Shown here one piece after another: positions 55,897 to 64,000 of a stretch of DNA of 64,000 nucleotides; position 1 is the first letter of the stretch; each line of letters begins with the position of its first letter. Source of the stretch: Porphyromonas circumdentaria. GTDB lineage: Bacteria; Bacteroidota; Bacteroidia; Bacteroidales; Porphyromonadaceae. The translations under genes were made by a program, and so were the position numbers. Location: assembly GCF_900167105.1 (NCBI RefSeq), contig NZ_FUXE01000002.1:62001-126000 (forward strand), read 5' to 3'. The notes under the pieces were generated by a model. It saw only the letters and a list, made by a program, of their open reading frames with translations, ran no database searches and was not told the origin of the DNA.

Positions 55897-57756
55897 TTAT
55901 TTTTTCTTTTGTTGAGCACGCATTTGCTGCTGTTGTAAACGCTGTGCTTCTTCCAAACGTGCCATGAAGCCAGACTTTTTACGAGGTTTCTTTTTATTTT
56001 CTTCCAACTTAGCCAACACCTTTTCTTCGTTGATCATGAGGCGACTTGCCACAAACTGAATAATGGTAATCAGCGTAGAAACGAAGTAGTAGTAGCAAAG
56101 ACCAGAAGAGTTGCTATTGAACATGAAGAAGAACATAATGGACATAATGTAGGGCATCCACTTCATCATCTTCATTTGTTGATTGTCTCCCACTGCATTT
56201 TGTCCCATGGTATACTGTGAATAAAGGATATTGGTCACAGCCCAGAGCAAACAGAAAAGGCTTAAATGATTTCCCATAAGCCCGCTAAGTATAGGAATAT
56301 CGAACGACCACGTCAATATCGCATCGTATGTAGAGAGATCCTCTGCCCACAAAAAAGACTCTCCTCTCAACGCTATGGCCGTAGGGAAAAACATATACAA
56401 TGATATTAAAAATGGCATTTGCAATAGCATAGGCAAACAACCACTCATAGGACTTGCCCCCGCAGCTCTATAAAGTGCCATCGTTTCCTGACTGCGCTTC
56501 ATCATCATCTGTTGGTCGTTTCCTGCATATTTTTCATTAATCTGCTGTACCTGTGGTTTGAGCACACGCATCTTTGCTTGGGACACATAGCTCTTAAAGG
56601 TAAGGGGGAAGAGAACCGTCTTAATAATCAAAGTCAGGAGCAAAATAATGATACCCCAGTTAGATATATACTTGGCCAAAAAGTCAACGAGAGGCATTAT
56701 GAGGGTTACGTTTATCCAACGAAACACACTCCCCCCGACATAAACAAGATGATCCAAGTTCATACGCTGTTCTTTAGCTACACCTTTATCATAAGCCTTT
56801 AAGGCATGATGCTCCAAGGGACCCATATAAAGGGTGAAACTCGCCTTTACTCCGTTGTCGCTACTAAAGGGAATAGAAGTTGTAACTTCGCACTCTTTTG
56901 TATAGTTCCCGTTCTCTTCCAACGTCTTTTGATTCATCTGAGTAGCCTCAAACGGGTTACTTCTATCGGCAATCCACACTGTTGCGAAATATTTATTCTT
57001 GAAGGCAATCCAGTGTAGATGCTCTTTTACATCTTCCGAAACTACACTTTTATCACTAAGGTGTTCCACATCGTCCGATAAAAGCTTGTAGTAAATAGAA
57101 GAGTATTGATTTTCGTTCTTCCAAGATTTTTCCTGACGACGCAACTTTTGCATAATCTCCAAATCTAAGAAACGCAAGTTTCTCGGGAAGAGACGATCTA
57201 AATTCTCTCCTTCTATGGTAAAGCCTAAGCGATAATCCTCCTTATACAACGTGTAGCGGAAGTCGAGATGAGCAAGACTATCTACCGCAAGGCGCATTAC
57301 GAGGGTCGTGTCAGAGAGCTGTATAGGAGTGAAGTTCAAATCTTTTGTATCTACCACCTTACCCGATACGGTACGTAAGGGAAGGTTAAAAGAAGCATCT
57401 TCTGCCGTAAAGAGAAGTAGTGGAGCTTTTTCCTGCGCTTCATACTTGAGCAGTTGAGCCTGCTCCAACTTTCCACCTCGGGAAGAGAAAGTAAGTGCCA
57501 CGTTGGCATTCTTTAAAACAACTTTCTTCTCATTTTCTTCTTGAGCCGAAGCAAACATACTTGTAGAAGCCTCCTCTACCGCCGCTGCGACACTCGAAGC
57601 TGTTATCAAATCTGTACTCTGTGGAGTACCTTCTTCGATAGTATTCTCTGTACGAGGTGTAGTTTGTTGGCTTGTAGGGTCTGGTTTGTTGATTATAGAA
57701 AATCCTATTAAGACCAAAGCAATAAGAACTACTCCAATAATGGTGTTTCTATCCAT
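55897..57756 (-). CDS. yidC: membrane protein insertase YidC
   Basis: Inserts inner-membrane proteins alone or with SecYEG. 619 aa. One N-terminal helix (IIGVVLIALVLIGFSII), a large periplasmic beta domain (about 60-350, with FSSRGGKLEQAQLLKYE) and the conserved core from WGIIILLLTLIIKTVLFPLT through MSGCLPMLLQMPFLISLYMFF and later helices. The C-terminal tail is long and basic (KKPRKKSG, QQQQMRAQQKKK), as in Bacteroidota homologues. 59 bp after pyrG, 17 bp before the PurF-like gene. Confidence 0.96.
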   Translation of the reverse strand: MDRNTIIGVVLIALVLIGFSIINKPDPTSQQTTPRTENTIEEGTPQSTDLITASSVAAAVEEASTSMFASAQEENEKKVVLKNANVALTFSSRGGKLEQAQLLKYEAQEKAPLLLFTAEDASFNLPLRTVSGKVVDTKDLNFTPIQLSDTTLVMRLAVDSLAHLDFRYTLYKEDYRLGFTIEGENLDRLFPRNLRFLDLEIMQKLRRQEKSWKNENQYSSIYYKLLSDDVEHLSDKSVVSEDVKEHLHWIAFKNKYFATVWIADRSNPFEATQMNQKTLEENGNYTKECEVTTSIPFSSDNGVKASFTLYMGPLEHHALKAYDKGVAKEQRMNLDHLVYVGGSVFRWINVTLIMPLVDFLAKYISNWGIIILLLTLIIKTVLFPLTFKSYVSQAKMRVLKPQVQQINEKYAGNDQQMMMKRSQETMALYRAAGASPMSGCLPMLLQMPFLISLYMFFPTAIALRGESFLWAEDLSTYDAILTWSFDIPILSGLMGNHLSLFCLLWAVTNILYSQYTMGQNAVGDNQQMKMMKWMPYIMSIMFFFMFNSNSSGLCYYYFVSTLITIIQFVASRLMINEEKVLAKLEENKKKPRKKSGFMARLEEAQRLQQQQMRAQQKKK

Positions 57757-57815
57757 ATATTTCTCTCTGAAAAGCGATTATTTCAACTATTTGTCAAGGT
57801 AAAACAGCTACAATA

Positions 57816-59501
<1,686 letters not shown>

Positions 59502-59506
59502 TTACA

Positions 59507-59538
59507 AAAGGCTTTTGGGACAGTTTCCAGAAGCCTTT
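59507..59538 (-). promoter_or_regulatory. hairpin in the pyrG leader
   Basis: AAAGGCTTTTGG (59507-59518) pairs with CCAGAAGCCTTT (59527-59538) at 11 of 12 positions around an 8-nt loop. Lies between the presumed pyrG promoter and start, so it would form in the mRNA leader and could act as an attenuator; no long T-run follows, so this is weak. Confidence 0.35.
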
Positions 59539-59573
59539 CCTTACCTATAAAGACACAAAATCCATACTCGTTG

Positions 59574-59581
59574 CAAAGGTA
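59574..59581 (-). promoter_or_regulatory. candidate -7 element of pyrG
   Basis: TACCTTTG on the minus strand, 142 nt before the pyrG start. At the -33 distance the sequence is TTTTC rather than TTTG. Confidence 0.45.
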
Positions 59582-59910
59582 CACTTTTGCTACTTATTAG
59601 GAAAACTATCTACAGAAAATAATTATCCTACATCTAGCAGGAAACTAAGAATAGTGGAAGGCGTTGTATTTCGGGATAAAGTGCTACAAGACTTAAAAGT
59701 CTGGAAGAAAAAACTTTTCCTTCACGACCCTACAACGTTCAAAGAACCATAGAGAGGATACACCCCAACTCCTTAATTATTCTCTTTCTTATACAGACAA
59801 CTCTTTTTGCTCTCTTCGAAACGCTTCCTCAAGACACCTTACACAAAACAGAGTAACACACAGGCAATAAATTGCTTAGGCCTTACAAGAAACTCATTAT
59901 CACACTAACG

Positions 59911-60055
59911 ATTCTTTATTTACAGATTAAATATATATAAACGCAGATTGAATATATATATTTGCAGATTGAATATATATATTTGCAATCTACAAATAAA
60001 GAATTACTCAAGAGGAAATATTTTTTACTTCAAATCGTTTGAACTTTTCGCCAAG
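59911..60055. repeat. dispersed repeat element, copy B (three 21-nt units within inverted repeats)
   Basis: Three units of exactly 21 nt at 59922, 59943 and 59964; the last two are identical and begin GCAGATTGAATATA. The array is bounded by an 18-bp inverted repeat: ATTCTTTATTTACAGATT (59911-59928) against AATCTACAAATAAAGAAT (59987-60004), 16 of 18 matching. The right flank has TACTCAAGAGGAAA (60005-60018) and TTTGAACTTTTCGCC 19 nt on, as beside copy A. Confidence 0.75.
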
Positions 60056-60351
60056 GAGCTTTCTCTTTATAGGAGATTACATGCACCTCAAAATGCCTCT
60101 AAGTAGCCTTTTGAAACCTATGACAGCACCATTAATTTGTTAAAATGGCATTTTTAGAAAAGATTTTTGAGAACCAATCATGGCACCCCACTGCAGAGTA
60201 TAAACATTGAGAAGAAGCGTGTAAAAGTTTGTTGTATAGCGACAAATCTCACTCCGCTATTGCACAAAAATCTCCTTTGTGTGCCATAATTAACACCTCA
60301 GCCTCCTCTTTTACCTACAGGAGGGTATGCCGATACTTTTCTATTCTTTAC

Positions 60352-60359
60352 TATATTTG
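60352..60359 (+). promoter_or_regulatory. candidate -7 element of the mmdA operon
   Basis: TATATTTG, a TAnnTTTG match 139 nt before the mmdA ATG; no clear TTG at the -33 distance. Confidence 0.4.
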
Positions 60360-60498
60360 CATCGTTCATAAGGGGTGTTTTTACCAAAATAACTCCCGTT
60401 TACTGAGCCTTTTTACAAGGTGATTTTCATCGAGATATCGCCCTGTACTTTGTGCAAAAGTTGAAACAGATATAGAACAAATCACAGACAGAACAATT

Positions 60499-62052
60499 AT
60501 GAGTCAACAGTTAGAAAAGATTAAAGAGCTTGTTTCTAAACGGGAAGAGGCTCGTCTTGGAGGAGGCATCAAGCGTATTGAAGCTCAACACGAGAAAGGC
60601 AAGTACACAGCTCGCGAGCGCATCGCCATGCTGCTTGACGAGGGTAGCTTCGAAGAGATTGATATGTTTGCCATGCATCGCTCCTCCTATTTCGGATTGG
60701 ACAAAAAGAAGTTTTTAGGAGACGGAGTGGTAGTAGGTAGCGGCACTATCGACGGACGTTTAGTGTATATTCACGCCCAAGACTTTACCGTATTTGGCGG
60801 TGGTCTGGGAGAGATGCAAGCAGCCAAAATATGTAAAGTATTGGACCTTGCGATGAAAGTAGGTGCCCCTGTAATAGGAATTAACGACTCGGGTGGTGCT
60901 CGCATTCAGGAGGGAGTAAACTCTCTGTGCGGTTTCGGTGAGATTTTCCAAAGAAACATTATGGCCTCTGGTGTGGTACCTCAAATCTCTGGTATTTTTG
61001 GTCCCTGTGCAGGAGGTTCGGTATACTCTCCAGCCCTCACAGACTTTAATATAATGGTACGTGGTACCAGCTACATGTTCTTGACAGGGCCTAAGGTTGT
61101 AAAGACTGTGACTGGTGAAGATGTGTCTCAAGAAGACCTCGGAGGGGCTAACGTTCACTCTGTAAAGAGCGGTGTGGCACACTTTGCGACCGATAGCGAA
61201 GAGGATGGACTCGCTTTGATACGTAAACTTTTGAGCTATTTACCTCAAAACAATATGGAAGAGGCCCCTTATGTAGCCTGTACAGATCCTATAGATAGAG
61301 CAGAAGATCTCCTTAACGAAATCATACCCGACGAGCCTAACCGTCCGTACGATATGTATCAAGTGATCGGTGCCATCGTCGATAATGGAGAGTTCCTCGA
61401 GGTACATGCAGACTATGCGCGCAATATAATTGTCGGCTTCTGCCGTTTCAACGGTATGAGCGTTGGTATCGTAGCCAACCAACCACAAGTGATGGCGGGT
61501 AGTTTGGATAGCAACTCATCACGCAAGGCTGCTCGCTTCGTTCGTTTCTGCGATGCCTTCAACATTCCTATTGTGTCGCTTGTAGACGTTCCTGGCTTCC
61601 TCCCTGGCACAGGACAGGAGTACAATGGAGTTATCGCTCATGGAGCCAAACTTCTTTACGCCTATGGAGAGGCTACTGTGCCTAAGATTACCGTTACGTT
61701 GCGCAAAGCCTATGGTGGAGCTTACATCGTGATGGGTTCAAAACATATGCGTAACGACTTGAATTATGCTTGGCCTTCTGCCGAAATTGCAGTAATGGGA
61801 CCATCAGGAGCAGTAGAAGTTGTCTTCTCTAAAGAAGTAGCTGCGGCAGAAGACCCTGCTAAGGCTGCTCTCGAAAAAGAGGCTGAATACCGTGCAACCT
61901 TTGCGAATCCATACAACGCAGCATCGTACGGTTATCTCGATGACATTATAGAGCCACGCAATACTCGCTTCCGTATAATCCGTGCATTAGAGCAACTTCG
62001 CACTAAAAAGCAAAGTCTCCCTGCGAAAAAACATGACAACTTACCTTTATAA
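60499..62052 (+). CDS. mmdA: methylmalonyl-CoA decarboxylase alpha / acyl-CoA carboxyltransferase subunit
   Basis: 517 aa biotin-dependent carboxyltransferase. Two crotonase-like halves: the first has GKYTARERIAMLLDEGSF and INDSGGARIQEGVNSL, the second has VGIVANQPQVMAGSLD, VDVPGFLPGTGQEYNG and KAYGGAYIVMGSKHM. It moves the carboxyl group of methylmalonyl-CoA to biotin on the carrier encoded at 63072. Propionyl-CoA carboxylase beta chains look the same, but the linked OadG-, carrier- and OadB-type genes point to the sodium-pumping decarboxylase used to form propionate. ATG at 60499; next gene begins 5 bp after its stop. Confidence 0.93.
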   Translation: MSQQLEKIKELVSKREEARLGGGIKRIEAQHEKGKYTARERIAMLLDEGSFEEIDMFAMHRSSYFGLDKKKFLGDGVVVGSGTIDGRLVYIHAQDFTVFGGGLGEMQAAKICKVLDLAMKVGAPVIGINDSGGARIQEGVNSLCGFGEIFQRNIMASGVVPQISGIFGPCAGGSVYSPALTDFNIMVRGTSYMFLTGPKVVKTVTGEDVSQEDLGGANVHSVKSGVAHFATDSEEDGLALIRKLLSYLPQNNMEEAPYVACTDPIDRAEDLLNEIIPDEPNRPYDMYQVIGAIVDNGEFLEVHADYARNIIVGFCRFNGMSVGIVANQPQVMAGSLDSNSSRKAARFVRFCDAFNIPIVSLVDVPGFLPGTGQEYNGVIAHGAKLLYAYGEATVPKITVTLRKAYGGAYIVMGSKHMRNDLNYAWPSAEIAVMGPSGAVEVVFSKEVAAAEDPAKAALEKEAEYRATFANPYNAASYGYLDDIIEPRNTRFRIIRALEQLRTKKQSLPAKKHDNLPL

Positions 62053-62057
62053 TTAAG

Positions 62058-63008
62058 ATGCGTACCTATAATATATGGAGGGTGCTCCTGCACTCTTTGA
62101 TTATTGGCACTGCGCTGCTCTTATCGCTCACCTCGACGAAGGCACAGGGCATTAGCTCTGTTCGCATCAACGAGGTGGTTGTCGACAACACAGCTGGAGC
62201 CATCAATCCTTATGGAGAGCATGTAGGGTGGATCGAGCTCTACAATGCTGGAGCCGCTACGGTTAACGTAAAGGGATGTTACTTAACCGATGATTTGAAA
62301 AACCTCACAAAGTATCGCATCCCTATGACCGATGCCCGCACCATACTCCCCCCCTACAGACAACTTCTGTTTTGGGCAGATAATGTGGCGGCAAGAGGTG
62401 CTTTGCACTTAAACTTTGTTTTAACTCCAGGTGCGGAACAAACGATTGCCTTGGTAGACACAGATGGTAAGACTATCATCGATCAAGTTACCGTTCCTGC
62501 CACTTTGCCTCAAAATGCTTCTTGGGCTCGTATTCCCGACGGTGTATTGGAGAGCGTGAACTCTAACGTTTGGCAACAAGCAGACCAACCTACTCCCTCT
62601 TCCAACAATACAATGCCCGAGGTAAATGAAAAGGTAGAGCGTATTAAGGTAGAGGACCCTACTGGAGGGATTATGACCATCACAGCGATGCTCGTGGTCT
62701 TCTCGGGCTTACTCTTACTCGCCCTTTGCTTTACAGCTATAGGACGCATAGCTATGCGCCTGTCTGCACGTAACAAAGCAAGAGCCGAAGGCGTAAAACC
62801 TGCTGTAAAAACCTCTAAGGGAAGTGTAGAAGAGGAGACTTTTGTAGCTATCTCTATGGCTCTTATCGAGGCAACAGAAGAGGTACATGACGAGGAGAGC
62901 GGAGTACTTACGATAGAACGCAACGAGGCTTCTTCCTCTGCGTGGAGCATGAAAGCGCACAATCAGCGGATAGCCGTACAGCGTAATCCATTCAGTAAAC
63001 GCTCATAA
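62058..63008 (+). CDS. OadG-like gamma subunit with an N-terminal lamin-tail domain
   Basis: 316 aa. Signal peptide (WRVLLHSLIIGTALLLSLTS, ending about residue 30), then a beta-rich lamin-tail-like domain (34-178) with RINEVVVDNTAG, WIELYNAGAATVNVKGCYL and NASWARIPDG; then a linker, one transmembrane helix (205-229) and a cytoplasmic tail rich in acidic residues (EEETFVAISMALIEATEEV) as in OadG gamma subunits. Classical OadG is about 80 aa and lacks the outer domain. It would tie the decarboxylase to the beta pump subunit; the outer domain's target is unknown. Confidence 0.85.
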   Translation: MRTYNIWRVLLHSLIIGTALLLSLTSTKAQGISSVRINEVVVDNTAGAINPYGEHVGWIELYNAGAATVNVKGCYLTDDLKNLTKYRIPMTDARTILPPYRQLLFWADNVAARGALHLNFVLTPGAEQTIALVDTDGKTIIDQVTVPATLPQNASWARIPDGVLESVNSNVWQQADQPTPSSNNTMPEVNEKVERIKVEDPTGGIMTITAMLVVFSGLLLLALCFTAIGRIAMRLSARNKARAEGVKPAVKTSKGSVEEETFVAISMALIEATEEVHDEESGVLTIERNEASSSAWSMKAHNQRIAVQRNPFSKRS

Positions 63009-63071
63009 CAAGAGAGCAACGGAGTATAACAATCAATTTTAATAATCAGAGACTCAATCAGATTACAATAT

Positions 63072-63500
63072 ATGAAAGAGTATAAATACAAGATTAACGG
63101 CAATGACTATGCCGTTAAAATCAACAAGATTGAAAACAATCAAGCCGATGTAGAGGTGAATGGGAAAAGCTATTCCGTAGAGCTTTGCCGCGAGGAGAAA
63201 CAAGCCCCCAAACCTGTAGTCAGAAGAGTACAGCCCACAACGTCAACCGTCTCTTCTGCCCCTAAGCCTGCCGCTACCTCGGGGGCTAAAGGAGGTATTA
63301 AATCTCCACTACCTGGGGTTATCCTTGAGCTATCGGTAGCTGTCGGCGACGAGGTTAAGAGAGGCCAGAGAGTGGCTATACTCGAAGCCATGAAAATGGA
63401 GAATAATATCAATAGCGACCGTGATGGTAAAGTGCTCGAGATAAAGGTACAAAAGGGAGATTCTATCCTTGAAGGTACCGATATTCTCATAATAGGTTGA
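63072..63500 (+). CDS. mmdC: biotin carboxyl carrier protein of the decarboxylase
   Basis: 142 aa. N-terminal short domain (MKEYKYKINGNDYAVKI), a Pro/Ala/Thr-rich flexible linker (about 45-75) and a biotinyl domain with the canonical EAMKMEN motif, Lys108 being the biotin attachment site. Carries CO2 between MmdA and the membrane OadB-type subunit. 63 bp after the gamma gene, 20 bp before the beta gene. Confidence 0.94.
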   Translation: MKEYKYKINGNDYAVKINKIENNQADVEVNGKSYSVELCREEKQAPKPVVRRVQPTTSTVSSAPKPAATSGAKGGIKSPLPGVILELSVAVGDEVKRGQRVAILEAMKMENNINSDRDGKVLEIKVQKGDSILEGTDILIIG

Positions 63501-63520
63501 ACTAAATAACCCGCACAACG

Positions 63521-64000
63521 ATGAATTTCGGACAGTTTTTAATGGAGAATTTAGATGTCTTTTTCTCCTACACTGGTTTTGCCAATGCCACATTAGGGCA
63601 TTGGGTTATGATAGCCATTGGCTTGTTCTTCATCTTTTTGGCTATTCGCTTTGATTTCGAGCCACTACTACTGATACCTATTGGCTTTGGTATGTTGATT
63701 GGGAACATCCCTTTCAAAGATGCTGGCCTCCAAGTAGGTATTTACGAAGAGGGCTCTGTGTTGAATATTCTTTACCAAGGGGTAAAACAGGGGTGGTACC
63801 CGCCTCTCATATTCTTAGGTATAGGTGCGATGACAGACTTCTCGGCTCTTATTTCCAACCCTAAATTGATGCTCATCGGGGCAGCTGCACAGTTTGGTAT
63901 ATTCGGTGCATATATCATCGCTCTTTTGGTAGGATTCGAGCCCAATCAGGCAGGGGCTATCGGTATCATTGGAGGGGCAGATGGACCAACGGCTATTTTC
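63521..64000 (+). CDS. oadB: sodium-pumping decarboxylase beta subunit (partial, runs off right edge)
   Basis: First 160 codons of the integral-membrane subunit (MmdB/OadB type) that couples decarboxylation of carboxybiotin to sodium export. The translation starts MNFGQFLMENLDVFFSYTGF and shows IRFDFEPLLLIPIGFGMLIG, FLGIGAMTDFSALISNP and GIIGGADGPTAIF, all conserved family stretches. The start ATG was found by reading the sequence. About 250 residues are missing beyond the window. Confidence 0.95.
   Translation, partial: MNFGQFLMENLDVFFSYTGFANATLGHWVMIAIGLFFIFLAIRFDFEPLLLIPIGFGMLIGNIPFKDAGLQVGIYEEGSVLNILYQGVKQGWYPPLIFLGIGAMTDFSALISNPKLMLIGAAAQFGIFGAYIIALLVGFEPNQAGAIGIIGGADGPTAIF

Noticed and set aside
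59922-60000. CRISPR array
   Set aside because: Units are contiguous with no unique spacers, and no cas gene is nearby. The same holds for the other tandem arrays.
60229-60423. 64-aa plus-strand reading frame upstream of mmdA
   Set aside because: Overlaps the candidate mmdA promoter; no recognisable features.

Overview
The window looks like a chromosomal segment of a Bacteroidota bacterium close to Porphyromonas. The main reasons are: a PorG-type outer-membrane protein of the type IX secretion family in the order porG-uppS-bamA-skp-skp; proteins of Bacteroidota-only families (DUF4831, DUF6242-like, DUF2795, the HU-related 'HIG' family, the WbqC family); repeated promoters of the Bacteroidota form TTTG-N19/20-TAnnTTTG; and a methylmalonyl-CoA/oxaloacetate decarboxylase sodium pump, typical of asaccharolytic anaerobes. 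The DNA is moderately AT-rich by eye. I see no rRNA, tRNA, CRISPR or intact mobile element.

Layout. 1-1705 holds most of alaS, cut by the left edge. 1827-11778 is a polysaccharide locus on the minus strand: wecA, wecC, a Wzy/WaaL-like polymerase, a GT4 transferase, then an HU-like gene with its own terminator, two duplicated GT2 transferases, wecG and wecB. Together they predict a UDP-GlcNAc to UDP-ManNAc to UDP-ManNAcA pathway and undecaprenyl-linked assembly; no flippase is present. 12071-14343 is bioA-bioB. 14443-17528 is an operon of a DUF4831 protein and a POT peptide transporter. 18315-28307 is a plus-strand envelope cluster: MsbA-like ABC exporter, aroA, a lipoprotein, porG, uppS, bamA and two skp genes. 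A decayed transposase and a DUF2795 gene follow, then dapB-lepB-lepB-like-wbqC, dnaA, dnaE and trxA. 38953-46328 has an exported superoxide dismutase, a probable structured RNA, a YceI lipoprotein, a GH3/beta-lactamase fusion, a CobD-like aminotransferase fold and comF. 46845-59432 is minus strand: pyrG, yidC, a PurF-like gene, carA, carB, then a 7TM-HD phosphodiesterase and aroK. From 60499 to the right edge runs mmdA, a lamin-tail/OadG fusion, the biotin carrier and oadB (partial).

Links between genes. bioA/bioB make the biotin that the carrier at 63072 needs. pyrG, carA and carB feed pyrimidines. porG, bamA, skp, lepB and yidC all serve envelope biogenesis.

Most unusual signals: (1) the CobD/HisC-like protein at 44444 has His198 exactly where the PLP Schiff-base lysine should be; (2) 39912-40230 carries a strong promoter, a 176-nt rod-like fold (19 of 20 outer pairs) and a perfect 16-bp terminator-like hairpin, which suggests a 6S-like RNA; (3) four intergenic arrays have a 21-22 nt period, about two DNA helical turns, and two of them share a right-hand flank while their nearly palindromic cores point in opposite directions.
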